In this document: positions 15,343-24,857 of the stretch, piece after piece
Position numbering within the stretch: the first letter of the stretch is position 1
Layout of the letters: every line of letters begins with the position of its first letter
Source: Fangia hongkongensis FSC776 = DSM 21703
GTDB taxonomy: Bacteria > Pseudomonadota > Gammaproteobacteria > Francisellales > Francisellaceae
DNA: 64,000 nt
Reading direction: 5' to 3'
Assembly (NCBI RefSeq): GCF_000379445.1
Contig: NZ_KB902245.1
Location: forward strand, 1 to 64,000
Translations under genes and position numbers: made by a program
The notes under the pieces: generated by a model
Told to the model about the DNA's origin: nothing
Database searches by the model: none
What the model saw: only the letters and a program-made list of their open reading frames with translations

Positions 15343-16293
15343 TTATTTATTTTTTAAAATCTTTTTCCCACCAATGACAATTGAATCGTCATTTAAAAAA
15401 CTTACCTTGCCGTATGGTGTCGTTTGTCCTGCATTAACCGTGATATAGTTTGCTTCGATTTTCTCTCCTTTGTTCGCTTGAATTGTTTTATCTATAACTT
15501 TAAGAATTGCGCCATTGGGTGAATTGCCGACATATTCGATCTTATAATCGTTTCCTTGATTTTTTTGTGAGGTCTCATTACTCACGCCCCTCTGTTGAAA
15601 TACCGTGTTATCAGTGATCCTACTTGTTTGGCTTTTAATTTGATTTAGGCTCATTTGCAAATTGCTTATTGAGGCGTTTAATTGAGAAATATCCGGTAGC
15701 TTCTGATTACTTATTTCACTGGTAATGTTTGTTTGTACCTGTGTCATGTTCTTATTGAGCTGGTTGATATTATCACTGACCTGCACCAGTGCCTTTTTAA
15801 CATCATTCATTGATTGAATAAAATTTTCAGATAATGTTTTATTACTGTCTAAAACTTCTTGTTTAAGTGCCATTGATCGCTCTTTACTGTTGGTATTGAG
15901 AAATTTAACCCCTTGTTGAAAATAGGCGGTAGTGAGACCACTTGGGGCAAATAGATTCACTAGAGAAAACGTCATTGCTCCAAAAGAAAATATCAGTGCG
16001 AGCATTATCAGCCAGATACTTAAATCACGTTTAGGTGCTGATTCAACACTCTCTTTTTGGTGCATTTTTTTGTGTATATTATTAATTGTTTTCTCAGTCA
16101 TATTCTCTGCCTGAGATAGTTCAACATCATCGTGGCCTATGGTGTCATTATCTACCCTGTCGTCTAACTCTAATGTTTTGGTTACCTCATCATTTTTCTG
16201 ATCTACAATCTCATTGTTATTTTTATCTGGTGCGCTTTTTTTATCATCGTTTGGCTTTTTGCCACTCTGGTTAAATTTGTCTTTTAGATCCAC
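15343..16293 (-). CDS. single-pass coiled-coil protein, DotF/IcmG/TraP-like
   Basis: 316 residues in the order acidic cytoplasmic N-terminus (about 1-93), one membrane helix (IWLIMLALIFSFGAMTFSLV), a long periplasmic coiled coil (about 125-225) and a C-terminal beta domain (about 250-316). This is the architecture of DotF/IcmG and IncI TraP, an inner-membrane part of the type IVB core. The C-terminal domain also resembles that of the PilP-like protein at 45294-45881 (short strands with GG-x-K). It is located between a secreted protein and small membrane proteins. Confidence 0.6.
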   Translation of the reverse strand: MDLKDKFNQSGKKPNDDKKSAPDKNNNEIVDQKNDEVTKTLELDDRVDNDTIGHDDVELSQAENMTEKTINNIHKKMHQKESVESAPKRDLSIWLIMLALIFSFGAMTFSLVNLFAPSGLTTAYFQQGVKFLNTNSKERSMALKQEVLDSNKTLSENFIQSMNDVKKALVQVSDNINQLNKNMTQVQTNITSEISNQKLPDISQLNASISNLQMSLNQIKSQTSRITDNTVFQQRGVSNETSQKNQGNDYKIEYVGNSPNGAILKVIDKTIQANKGEKIEANYITVNAGQTTPYGKVSFLNDDSIVIGGKKILKNK

Positions 16294-16307
16294 TTGAACT
16301 ACCTCTC

Positions 16308-17393
16308 TTAGTTACCATAAACTTCTTTATTTTTTAATGTTAAAAGCGCCGCTTGTATTGTTTCCATTCGAAGCTCAGAGCGATAACGCATCATATTGAG
16401 TGAATTGGAATAGGCTTGCATCTGTGCAATAGAGCGTAATACGGCAGAATCAGACATAAAATCATCTGCACTTTTTTGTGTATTGGTGACCTTTTTGAGC
16501 CATTCATCTCCCTCGGGGGTACCAAAGTGATCATCCGCGAATTTCTGCATAAGCTGCATCACAGAAGGACTATCTATTTTTCCATCTTCACCTTTTTGAC
16601 CGACTCTTAGCGCCCGAATGGTATCGAGTGAATTGGCTGCAATTGCGCGTATTGCTGTTGGTCGTAAATAATTATCGACATAATTTAATCCATCGCCTTG
16701 GTTTTTATTTGGTGGAGGGGTTACAACTTTTGCCCCTACAACAATATTGTTAAAGGTTTTTGTTGATTGCGTTGTGAGCGCATCATACGTATCGCCTTGA
16801 GAACCAAGTAATATATCTGCTCTTACCACCAGATCACTGGGCTTTTGTGGATCCCCTGACTCCCCTGTCGCTTCTTTTTGGATTTTATAAGCAGCGTCCA
16901 GAATGTTTTTGGCATTGTTTTGACTGGCAATTTGAGGTTTGTAGGTTGTGTCTTGATTTAAGAAATTACTTACTCTCGTTTGACTCGCATCAGCCACACT
17001 TGAAATAAAATCACACATGGCATCGTTTAGCGCATTTGAAACTGAATAGGTTGAGCAAGCGTCACTTGAGGGCTGCATTTGCATTTTTAGCTCATTATTA
17101 AACACATCATTTAATGCTTGGTTCTGTCTAACAATTGAATTAGCAAAACCGTTATTTAATGCATCCACTTCTGCTGAAGTTCCAGCAATATCTGCATTAA
17201 GTTGCTTTGTCCACTCTTTAACAGACTGCCGAAACTGATCTACCGCTTGTTCTGTTTGCTGAAGTAACCCTAACGCTGCGGTTAAATCCGCCACAGGATA
17301 CCCTGTTGCATTGGCATTAATACAGGCACTAAAAAATAGTGATGCCATTAAGCCTAGTTTGGTAAGTTTTTTGCTTTTTTGTCTTAACCTCAT
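16308..17393 (-). CDS. large secreted protein with paired cysteines, paralogue of 13059-13871
   Basis: 361 residues. The signal region ends LFFSACINANA and could be cut by signal peptidase I; the FSAC also resembles a weak lipobox. Shared with its paralogue are NNGFANSIVRQNQ and ACSTYSVSNALNDAMCDFIS. The middle adds about 90 residues not present in the paralogue, including VGQKGEDGK. Predicted mainly helical, periplasmic or surface. VirB5-like function is possible but not shown by sequence. It lies 24 bp downstream of the DotE-like gene. Confidence 0.6.
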   Translation of the reverse strand: MRLRQKSKKLTKLGLMASLFFSACINANATGYPVADLTAALGLLQQTEQAVDQFRQSVKEWTKQLNADIAGTSAEVDALNNGFANSIVRQNQALNDVFNNELKMQMQPSSDACSTYSVSNALNDAMCDFISSVADASQTRVSNFLNQDTTYKPQIASQNNAKNILDAAYKIQKEATGESGDPQKPSDLVVRADILLGSQGDTYDALTTQSTKTFNNIVVGAKVVTPPPNKNQGDGLNYVDNYLRPTAIRAIAANSLDTIRALRVGQKGEDGKIDSPSVMQLMQKFADDHFGTPEGDEWLKKVTNTQKSADDFMSDSAVLRSIAQMQAYSNSLNMMRYRSELRMETIQAALLTLKNKEVYGN

Positions 17394-17417
17394 ACGCCCC
17401 TCTTCATGTGATCAGTT

Positions 17418-17957
17418 TTAGATCGTAATTTCATAGTTAAACGTGTTAGCAACTAGTTGAATCACTACACCGAAGTTCCAAAACACAAAGGATAATAAGT
17501 AAAAAATCACGATCATTGAGGCACTTGTATTCGAGGTTCCTTGCACAGACTCATACCATTTTGCTGTGATCCAAACAAACAATGCCAATCCAAGTAATTT
17601 CATACCCATCATAAAATAGCTCCAGAGCCTTGCCGCCGTATCAACATCTTCACCGACAAGGTGCATTTGAGATAAGATGTTGGCAAGATTACTCTGATTT
17701 AACCAAGGATCAGCAGCTGCAACGGTAAATGCATTACCTTGAAATAACGTGACACTGCCGACATCCATGAAGTTGACCAGCGAAACCAAAACCATCGATA
17801 TAAAAAACATCCATGCTATTTGTCCTTTTGAATAGACTTTTGCACTAGATCCACTTTCGGTTCCAATTAACCTGATACAGGTAACAACAAACAAAATAAC
17901 ACCCAGCATCGCGGAAAATGCTAGCGTGAAATTTCTGAGTGTTAAAAAGTTATCCAT
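17418..17957 (-). CDS. polytopic membrane protein, possible DotE/IcmC/TraQ-like
   Basis: 179 residues with four hydrophobic segments (about 8-28, 48-66, 115-133 and 148-172). A periplasmic-looking loop between the second and third carries DPWLNQSNLANILSQM. Size and topology fit DotE/IcmC and IncI TraQ. It overlaps the DotB-like ATPase gene by 8 bp, in keeping with the compact T4BSS operon. No diagnostic motif was identified, so the name rests on size and place. Confidence 0.5.
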   Translation of the reverse strand: MDNFLTLRNFTLAFSAMLGVILFVVTCIRLIGTESGSSAKVYSKGQIAWMFFISMVLVSLVNFMDVGSVTLFQGNAFTVAAADPWLNQSNLANILSQMHLVGEDVDTAARLWSYFMMGMKLLGLALFVWITAKWYESVQGTSNTSASMIVIFYLLSFVFWNFGVVIQLVANTFNYEITI

Positions 17958-19116
17958 CGATCACACCTTGTTTGATTAACTCTGCTCTATGCTGCTCGTA
18001 ACTTCTGCCATAACGTTCAACGCAGTATTGAACGGCTTGGGTAAAATTATTATCGATATGTTGAATGAGATACGCCTGCACCTCTGGGGTAAATATCAGG
18101 TATTCACGAAGCGCAACTCGACCACCTTTATTGCTTGATTCATCTCTGACTTTGCGTTTGACTAGCTTTTGGAAAACGGCAACCCCTATTGACTCAAGAA
18201 CGCGTTTAATTTCACCTGACTCACGTAATGCTGATGGGATGAGATCAATCATTCTTGTGACAATCTGTGCCACTGAATTGGCATGGATCGTAGTAATAGC
18301 GGCATGACCTGTATTAGAGGCTTGTAAAATGGCTTCTAAGGTTTCATAGTCTCGAGTTTCGCCAATGTTGATTACATCGGGTGACTTACGCATAAACCCT
18401 CTTACTGCATCATAAAAGCTCTCATAGCATTTGCCTATTTCAAACTGCCGCATCACTGAACGCTCAGCATCAATTTCATCATAAGAGTACTCAACTGGAG
18501 CCTCCGCCGTGTAAATAACGAGTCCATCATTTTTTAGGCGTGATTCTTCAATAAGGTAGCGAATAAGGGCAGCAATTGAGGTGGTTTTGCCTGAACCTGT
18601 TTCTCCGGCAATAACAAATACCTTTCCCATTCCATGATTATTACCACCATCACAAATACTTGTCATACTCTCAACAAGCACACCTTCCATTCCAATCTCA
18701 GATAACTTTGGGGGGATTGGCTCTAATGGGCGCAACTGAATAAAAACCCCTTGAATATCTTTTGCCATTGAGACACGATAGCGATAGAGCTTATCCTGTG
18801 CTTTAAACTGGTATGAACAATCTAAATCTTTACCTACCAAGCGCGAGGAAACACCAGAGGCGCCATAGATTAACTCTGCCAACTGATTAACATAACCGCG
18901 TGTTAAATCAAAGTGGGTAAAATATTCTAACACCCCATGCAAACGACACTTTATCTGACGTTTTACCTCGATATAGATATCAGATACGCCTAGATCAGAA
19001 GCCCTCTTTAAGAGAGAATTAAAAAACTTTGCTTGTACAATTTGATGTTGTTCAATATCCAACACATAGGGAGTGTTATTGTGTATTTGACTTATATCGA
19101 TTGCTTCACTTAGCAT
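17950..19116 (-). CDS. T4BSS secretion ATPase, DotB/TraJ-like
   Basis: 388-residue cytoplasmic ATPase of the PilT/VirB11 class that powers substrate transfer. The N-terminal domain (to about 140) carries SDIYIE and the R-x-R-V strand. Walker A is GETGSGKT (171-178), the Asp box holds EAPVEY, Walker B is DVINIGETRD (about 247-256), and the His box is TGHAAITTIHANS. The length is close to DotB (377). It overlaps the DotC-like gene upstream by 11 bp and the DotE-like gene downstream by 8 bp. Confidence in the family is high; the symbol is left blank because plasmid naming differs. Confidence 0.92.
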   Translation of the reverse strand: MLSEAIDISQIHNNTPYVLDIEQHQIVQAKFFNSLLKRASDLGVSDIYIEVKRQIKCRLHGVLEYFTHFDLTRGYVNQLAELIYGASGVSSRLVGKDLDCSYQFKAQDKLYRYRVSMAKDIQGVFIQLRPLEPIPPKLSEIGMEGVLVESMTSICDGGNNHGMGKVFVIAGETGSGKTTSIAALIRYLIEESRLKNDGLVIYTAEAPVEYSYDEIDAERSVMRQFEIGKCYESFYDAVRGFMRKSPDVINIGETRDYETLEAILQASNTGHAAITTIHANSVAQIVTRMIDLIPSALRESGEIKRVLESIGVAVFQKLVKRKVRDESSNKGGRVALREYLIFTPEVQAYLIQHIDNNFTQAVQYCVERYGRSYEQHRAELIKQGVIDG

Positions 19117-20026
19117 TATTTACCTCCGCTAATGTCTTTTGTGGGGTAAATTTCCATTGATTTGGATTGGTCACTAATGTGGACTGTGCTGTTAATCGGT
19201 AAATCTGCTGGTTGACTGACATCGAATCATTATCTCCAACCACAGATTGCTTCATATAGGCAACATCTGGAGCATTAACTTTGCCTTGTTTGTAAAGTTT
19301 TAAGTATAAAATCATGCCATTGTAATCACGGCTTAACTGATTAATTCGATACTCCATTTCTTGGTTTGCTTGTTGGATCCCTAGCTTCCAGCCAAGCTTA
19401 AGGTTACTTTGCCACGCTAAAGATTCATTTGCATCTTTCGGTAAAATACGATCAGACACCACTTCCGGAGCAGGAATTTCTTTTATGAGATAATCCCTCC
19501 AACTTGGGACAGTCGTAACAAATCGCGCATTACTGTAAATGCTGTAGTGAACATCAGAAATTGAGATGGTATCAATCCCTCTTTGATTGCTTTGATCAAT
19601 ATAACGATTTGCCTTGAGTATCACTGGGGGCAAAATATTAATAGCAGGACGGTTATAATTGGCATAGCTTAAAATAAAGTTGAAATTGAATATTTGGTCT
19701 AAGCTGGCTGATTTATTGTTAATTTGATGCTGTAAATGTTCAAGCTGTTTGGCATAGCCGTATTGTTGCCCCACTCGAAGTGCAATAGATTTAAGCATCA
19801 TTAAGCGCTGTGTGATATGATTGCGCTCACTTGAGCTTTCCTCTGCCATTGCATAGCTTAAGGTATTAAAGGCGTTATTACTGACGTTGATCTGACCTTG
19901 AGTATAATCCACTGTCTGTCTAGTTATATTACTAGAGTCTGCATAAGTATTTGTCGCTACAACCAACCCACTAACACATAGTGCACCGGTCAAAAATTGT
20001 CTGATTTTTTGTCTTCTTAGCCGCAT
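19106..20026 (-). CDS. DotC/TraI-like outer-membrane-associated core protein
   Basis: 306 residues. A signal peptide ends near TNTYA. The core phrase NILPPVILKANRYIDQ, the later tract SWRDYLIKEI and the WKLGIQQANQE block match the DotC domain; the length equals that of known DotC (about 300). DotC normally is a lipoprotein that with DotD places DotH in the outer membrane. Here the only cysteine in the signal region is in GALCVS, which is not a valid lipobox, so this protein may be soluble or peripheral. It lies between DotD-like and DotB-like genes, as in other T4BSSs. Confidence 0.85.
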   Translation of the reverse strand: MRLRRQKIRQFLTGALCVSGLVVATNTYADSSNITRQTVDYTQGQINVSNNAFNTLSYAMAEESSSERNHITQRLMMLKSIALRVGQQYGYAKQLEHLQHQINNKSASLDQIFNFNFILSYANYNRPAINILPPVILKANRYIDQSNQRGIDTISISDVHYSIYSNARFVTTVPSWRDYLIKEIPAPEVVSDRILPKDANESLAWQSNLKLGWKLGIQQANQEMEYRINQLSRDYNGMILYLKLYKQGKVNAPDVAYMKQSVVGDNDSMSVNQQIYRLTAQSTLVTNPNQWKFTPQKTLAEVNNAK

Positions 20027-20034
20027 AACAACGC

Positions 20035-20562
20035 CTACCCTATTTGCCTAAATGTCAGTGTGACCAGCTTTGATTTCGGTGAAATCATTACATTTGCTTT
20101 GTGGTTGATCTGGGCATTGATATCTCTTAAAGAATCAATCAACATTTGATTTTTGGATTGAATCGACACCATTAATGGCTCTGCTGGAGGGGAACCTACA
20201 ACATGAAAACTATACCCTGCTAAATCGGCAATGCCTTTCACCCCATCTTCTGCTGTTCCGACAAAGTTAAACGTCTCTTTTTTAGAAAGTGCTACCGGTA
20301 CTGTCTGTAGATTGAACATAAAGCTTCGCCACTCTTGCTCGGAACTCTCACTAGCTAAAGCTGCGGTTTGTATCTCAGATAGCTCTCTGATATTGGATGC
20401 AGTCTCTATCGCAACAGTATCAAGTGCATACAAGGGGGCGCTAGAAGCACTAGGCGCTTTGAGCGGCGCTTTTGTTGCACAACCTGACAATGTTATTGCC
20501 GTGATTAATAGTAAAACGGCGCCTACTGGGTTTCCCTTCTTAAATTTCAATTTCTTAAACAT
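20035..20562 (-). CDS. DotD/TraH-like lipoprotein
   Basis: 175 residues. Lipobox LSGC near residue 28, an Ala/Ser-rich linker, then a small alpha/beta domain (about 90-175) with LSKKETFNFVGTAEDGVKG and DLAGYSFHVVG, which matches the secretin N0-like fold of DotD. Works with the DotC- and DotH-like proteins to form the outer-membrane part of the channel. Its start overlaps the end of the DotO-like gene by 8 bp. Confidence 0.82.
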   Translation of the reverse strand: MFKKLKFKKGNPVGAVLLLITAITLSGCATKAPLKAPSASSAPLYALDTVAIETASNIRELSEIQTAALASESSEQEWRSFMFNLQTVPVALSKKETFNFVGTAEDGVKGIADLAGYSFHVVGSPPAEPLMVSIQSKNQMLIDSLRDINAQINHKANVMISPKSKLVTLTFRQIG

Positions 20563-23500
20563 TTACTTTCTCCTCTAAAACAATCTGTAGACATTCGTTT
20601 AATAGCTCTTGTGTGATGGCTTGAATGCTTTTATTTGGATGCTGAAGTTTTCTTGATTTGAGTGCTGATTCAATATTCCCTTTTGGGAATTTTTCGACTA
20701 GCACTTCTCTTGCGATTAATACGGGGTTTTCCACCCCTGCTTGTGATAACTTTTCCTCTAAAGTGCTTCTAAAGTTATGGTCTCTTGCGTTTGTTGTTAG
20801 CGCCCATAACTTGGTGGCACTTGCAGTATGATATAACGGCACAAGCATTCTCTCACCACTACCATCAACATCCTGAATAAACAGTAAAAATGGTTGCCCA
20901 TATTTGGTATGACGACCCACTAAATGTCTTTTAGCTAATTCAAAATCTGCATCTTTAAAACCAAATTGCTCACGGTAGTACTTATGCTCAACATCAGAGA
21001 TGGAAAAAATAAAGAAATTCGGGATGTTACTAATCAAAGTAGGATCCCAATCGGTCATCTGCTGGGATGCCCCTGAAAACTCAGCACCATACTTACCCAT
21101 TTCACGAATAATACGATCAACATTCGTTTGCAAACTTTTTGCCTTAGCTGCACGGTGAAATTCATCAATATCGAAAATTACAGGAATTCCCTTTTCATCT
21201 TCAATTATATTGAAATGGTAATCATTGTATTTCTCATCCACCTGCGTATCAGATAAAAAATCGTCCTTGTTCTGAGCAATAGCAAATTTACTTGTCAAAA
21301 ACATAAAATATAACAGGTACATAATCGCAGATTGACGATCTTGGGCATTTTCAGGCTGATCTTCTTTGGAACCTTTAGGACAGACACTTTCTAAATCAAG
21401 TGCAATGACTCTTGCTGACTCTATGTTGTAACGTGTAACACCGGTTAGGTTCGGATATTTACTTTGTAAATTAATAATACGCCGCTTGAAAATATCAAAT
21501 AACCGATTACTGTTTTCTTTCAGCTCCTTGGCATCTTCCAACAAAGATTGCTTCTCACTCATCACATGCACTAAATCACTGATTGATGGCATAGCTTGTA
21601 GTTGGCAGCGATAGGCAAGACGCGTCTCTCCCTTATCATGAAAATAATCAAAGGCACGCCACCATGTCCATGTATTCAAGGTGTTTCTTTGAATGCCATG
21701 CTGCAAAAAATAAGCGTCTATCTCATGATCCGCACCGGTCGTAAACTCCTTAGCAAAATCACTGCTATCATCATAATAGCGATATGCTTCTTCAACACAC
21801 TCAGCAATTAAGCTTTCGAAATCCTCAGAGACACCAACGGCATCTTTTTCAGCGAAACACAGCCCTAAAAACCCCGAAATAATGCTTATTTGTGTTGTTT
21901 TTGCTCGTCTTGCGCCATATTCCGTATCAAATACATTGACACAATACTCACTGGTGAGTTTAGGTTTGTCATATATCACTAAATGCTGCTGATCTTTAGG
22001 CAGCGATTGTTGAATTGTCTGCACAAAAAGCTTGGCATCATAGCCAATCGTACACATCGCTAAGATAGGTATTTTATGATACGGCTGCTTAAATAGCGTG
22101 TTGAGTAATAACGTGTTCTTTGTAAAGGATTTTCCCTTTCTAGTTGCCCCCGAATACAATGACCTTGAGTAGTCACCTTGCCCTCTGCCTAAATACACCG
22201 GATACATCGTTAAATCTAAAGCCGACAGAAAATAATTTGTGCCCACATCCCAAGGTGAACTCACCCGATCAAATGGCATCTGTAAAATGGCTTCCTCGAC
22301 CAGACAAGGCGTAGCCCGTGCAATGGTTGGCTTTGCCATTACCGGCACAGTTTCAATTATCGCTTGCACCGGATCATACTTTTCAGATTTAACCAACTGT
22401 TCAGCTCCCCATTGAGATATACGAGAGCGAAGTGTATTGGCTCTACGAATACACCCCTTATTTCCTTCATCCGTTTCTGCCCATGTTAAAAACGTTAAGC
22501 GGTACATCGCCATCGGTTTACCACTGTCTTTGCGATAAAACTTCAACATATCAGCCGCCTTTTTAACGTCCTTAGCGCTTTGCCCAAACGGTAAAAATCC
22601 AAACATCCCAACCAGCGTGCCCATTGAAATTGCCTGATCTATCTTCCTTTCATTCGCCTCAAGATACCAACTCATCAAAAATGGAATATCTTTGACGGTC
22701 TTGATAAACGCTGAAAACATCGCTAATTGCTTTTGTGGAATTTCAACATACATCGCCTTATAACTTTGACCATTTAAACTCACCACGCCATCTTCATAAA
22801 TCAACGCATCATCGCCGATAATTTGCGTCACCAATGGCGGCAACAACTTATCCGACAAATCCTCATTTTTACCAGCATAAGGCGAGCTATCAGCAATTCG
22901 CATAAAACGCATATAATCCGCTTCAATTTCTTGCTCTGTTTGCGGAGTGGTGATTGGCTGCCAATTTAGCGGTGTAAAGGCATCAAAAATCCGCTTCATG
23001 AAACGAACGGCATATTTGCTAGGTAACACCTCATATTTTGATTTTGTGACTCTCAGGGCGTTTAAAATGCTATCAACTGTATCTTGATGTTGATGGAATA
23101 CCCCAACATTCATGTGAAGTGGGTTTTGACCATACTGCTTCATCTTCTTCTTGCTGTTATAACGATCCTTAAATCCAAGCGCTTGAAAATACTCATCCAC
23201 CACAGGCGCCTTCTCAGATTCATAACGATCATACTCAACTGCGTTAATACTTCCTTTACCCGTCTCAACGGTCAGTAAAAATCGATTCGTTGTCGTCAAG
23301 CTTGATAATTTTTTTAATTCCTCTCGGTGAATGTCCTTAATGTTTAACCCAACCGTGTCACAATACTCATCAAACAGCTTGCTCATCTCAAAAGCAAAAT
23401 CATTATCCTCGGGGTTGTTGTAGTACGTTGCAATTAAACGCTTATCCTTCGATTTAAAAAATCCACTTAAACTATCTGCAAGATAACGCGCATTATTCGA

Positions 23501-23680
23501 TATATCAGATACTGTTAATGGTGATCCATGCCCCTGTATCTCAATGACAGTAGATAACTCACCATCGTCACATAAAATGGCTTCATGCTCATCATCCGCC
23601 CCATAAATGGTACACTGCATCTTTGTACTGTCTAACAGCGTGATGTCTCTGCCAAAAAAAGCCTTTAAGTAACTGATCAT
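20555..23680 (-). CDS. T4BSS ATPase, DotO/IcmB/TraU-like
   Basis: 1041-residue VirB4-class ATPase of the inner-membrane base. Walker A is GATRKGKS (511-518), in the context YLGRGQGDYSRSLYSGATRK; Walker B is PVIFDIDEFHRA about 320 residues later, and a Q-Q-x-T-DW motif follows (ASQQMTDWD). The size matches DotO (1009) and TraU. It is the first gene of a long minus-strand operon that continues to at least 7775, and faces the plus-strand pair at 23915-24857 across a divergent promoter region. The ribosome binding site (AGGAAAG) is somewhat far from the ATG. Confidence 0.9.
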   Translation of the reverse strand: MISYLKAFFGRDITLLDSTKMQCTIYGADDEHEAILCDDGELSTVIEIQGHGSPLTVSDISNNARYLADSLSGFFKSKDKRLIATYYNNPEDNDFAFEMSKLFDEYCDTVGLNIKDIHREELKKLSSLTTTNRFLLTVETGKGSINAVEYDRYESEKAPVVDEYFQALGFKDRYNSKKKMKQYGQNPLHMNVGVFHQHQDTVDSILNALRVTKSKYEVLPSKYAVRFMKRIFDAFTPLNWQPITTPQTEQEIEADYMRFMRIADSSPYAGKNEDLSDKLLPPLVTQIIGDDALIYEDGVVSLNGQSYKAMYVEIPQKQLAMFSAFIKTVKDIPFLMSWYLEANERKIDQAISMGTLVGMFGFLPFGQSAKDVKKAADMLKFYRKDSGKPMAMYRLTFLTWAETDEGNKGCIRRANTLRSRISQWGAEQLVKSEKYDPVQAIIETVPVMAKPTIARATPCLVEEAILQMPFDRVSSPWDVGTNYFLSALDLTMYPVYLGRGQGDYSRSLYSGATRKGKSFTKNTLLLNTLFKQPYHKIPILAMCTIGYDAKLFVQTIQQSLPKDQQHLVIYDKPKLTSEYCVNVFDTEYGARRAKTTQISIISGFLGLCFAEKDAVGVSEDFESLIAECVEEAYRYYDDSSDFAKEFTTGADHEIDAYFLQHGIQRNTLNTWTWWRAFDYFHDKGETRLAYRCQLQAMPSISDLVHVMSEKQSLLEDAKELKENSNRLFDIFKRRIINLQSKYPNLTGVTRYNIESARVIALDLESVCPKGSKEDQPENAQDRQSAIMYLLYFMFLTSKFAIAQNKDDFLSDTQVDEKYNDYHFNIIEDEKGIPVIFDIDEFHRAAKAKSLQTNVDRIIREMGKYGAEFSGASQQMTDWDPTLISNIPNFFIFSISDVEHKYYREQFGFKDADFELAKRHLVGRHTKYGQPFLLFIQDVDGSGERMLVPLYHTASATKLWALTTNARDHNFRSTLEEKLSQAGVENPVLIAREVLVEKFPKGNIESALKSRKLQHPNKSIQAITQELLNECLQIVLEEKVNV

Positions 23681-23914
23681 ACAAAATCAAAATTCTTTCC
23701 TCTTAAAACTCATCATCCGGATTTTTACTTTCACATTCGAATGAAAAAATATTTTTTTAACTTTTTTTTGTTTTTTTCTTTTTGCGTCTTCTAATCCGCT
23801 ATTTTCAACGCATTCACAAGATCACAAAATTTCATTTTATGTTCGAATGTGAATCTAGAAATCGCTATAGATAGAAAATATAAGCGAAATTATTAAGATC
23901 AATTTGGAGCTAAT
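23681..23914. promoter_or_regulatory. divergent promoter region with inverted 12-bp operator-like pair
   Basis: TTCACATTCGAA at 23730-23741 and its exact reverse complement TTCGAATGTGAA at 23842-23853 flank 100 bp of very AT-rich DNA between the dotO-like gene and the plus-strand gene at 23915. The first copy extends into the palindrome CATTCGAATG (23734-23743). The spacing would allow a regulator to bind both ends and control both directions. Confidence 0.55.
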
Positions 23915-24103
23915 ATGCTGAAACGGAAAAATAAAAAGTTACAAGGTATCGCTGCCACCCTAACAGTGATATTTGCCCTATTGACCATTACAACCCTGTT
24001 TTTTCGCTCTGAGGATTCTAAAAAAGCTAATTACATTGGCATCAAGCCAAACGGTCAAATGGTATCACTTGCACTGAAAGGTAATCAAAATGCATCGCTT
24101 TAG
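23915..24103 (+). CDS. small single-pass membrane protein
   Basis: 62 residues: basic N-terminus (MLKRKNKKL), one membrane helix (AATLTVIFALLTITTLFF), then a polar tail (SEDSKKANYIGIKPNGQMVS). No family recognised. GGAG lies 6 bp before the ATG. Its end overlaps the start of the next gene by 14 bp, so the two are likely translated together. Position opposite the dotO-like gene suggests a transfer-related or exclusion role, which is inference. Confidence 0.6.
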   Translation: MLKRKNKKLQGIAATLTVIFALLTITTLFFRSEDSKKANYIGIKPNGQMVSLALKGNQNASL

Positions 24104-24857
24104 ACAATTAATTATCCTTTTACTCTTATCGGTTGCGCTCATCAATGCCGCTTTTAGTTGGGGGTGTGATGGTGATGTACCGTGGGATCCATGTGGCGTT
24201 TTAACCTCTGATAGCGTACCGGACAATGAGGCTGACGCTAAAATCTATTTTGATAATGTGCCTGAAACAGCAAAAAAAATACATAGCAGCCCCTTAACAA
24301 TCAACAGTATTGATCAAATGGGATTACTTGGTGATTACACAGAAAAAAGCAAAAATGGCGCGGCATTAGAGCTTTTAATGTGGGAGTCTGGCTTTCACCT
24401 CCCTACACGACAAATCACCTACACAGAGCCATATAAATCTAGTGATTTCTACAGTGGAAAGTACGGAAATAATTTTGAGATGTTTGTTTTGCCGTTTGAT
24501 TATGCCAAAGGATGGGGGCGATGCCAGTTTCTAAAATTTACGCCTACTGAAGCACAAACTAGCAAAGCAAATAAAATCCTATCTGCCTTCGATAATTTCA
24601 TTAAAGTGATCACCACTCCCTACGAAAACAAATCAGCGGATAAAGAAACTCCCCAAGAACTCATTGATCGACAAACTCAATTCAATACTCGGTTAAAAGA
24701 TGCTGTAACTAATTTTCATTATGACGAGTACATGAGTTATGCCCGTGCAGAATTAGATAGATATCTTCAAGCGCAACTCGCTACTTACTATGTCGGTAAA
24801 GGCTACGCCAATTGGGGGTGCAAAAAAGAAGTGGTTGGGAAAACGTTGGTTTACTGA
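24090..24857 (+). CDS. secreted cysteine-containing protein of unknown function
   Basis: 255 residues with a signal peptide (RQLIILLLLSVALINAAFS). The mature part begins WGCDGDVPWDPCG and has further cysteines in WGRCQF and NWGCKK, so disulfides are likely. A stretch MWESGFHLPTRQITYTEPYK is followed by mixed helix. Signature is reminiscent of TraW/TraU-like or lysozyme-like periplasmic proteins of conjugation systems, but it cannot be assigned. Tightly coupled to the small membrane protein upstream. Confidence 0.55.
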   Translation: MHRFRQLIILLLLSVALINAAFSWGCDGDVPWDPCGVLTSDSVPDNEADAKIYFDNVPETAKKIHSSPLTINSIDQMGLLGDYTEKSKNGAALELLMWESGFHLPTRQITYTEPYKSSDFYSGKYGNNFEMFVLPFDYAKGWGRCQFLKFTPTEAQTSKANKILSAFDNFIKVITTPYENKSADKETPQELIDRQTQFNTRLKDAVTNFHYDEYMSYARAELDRYLQAQLATYYVGKGYANWGCKKEVVGKTLVY

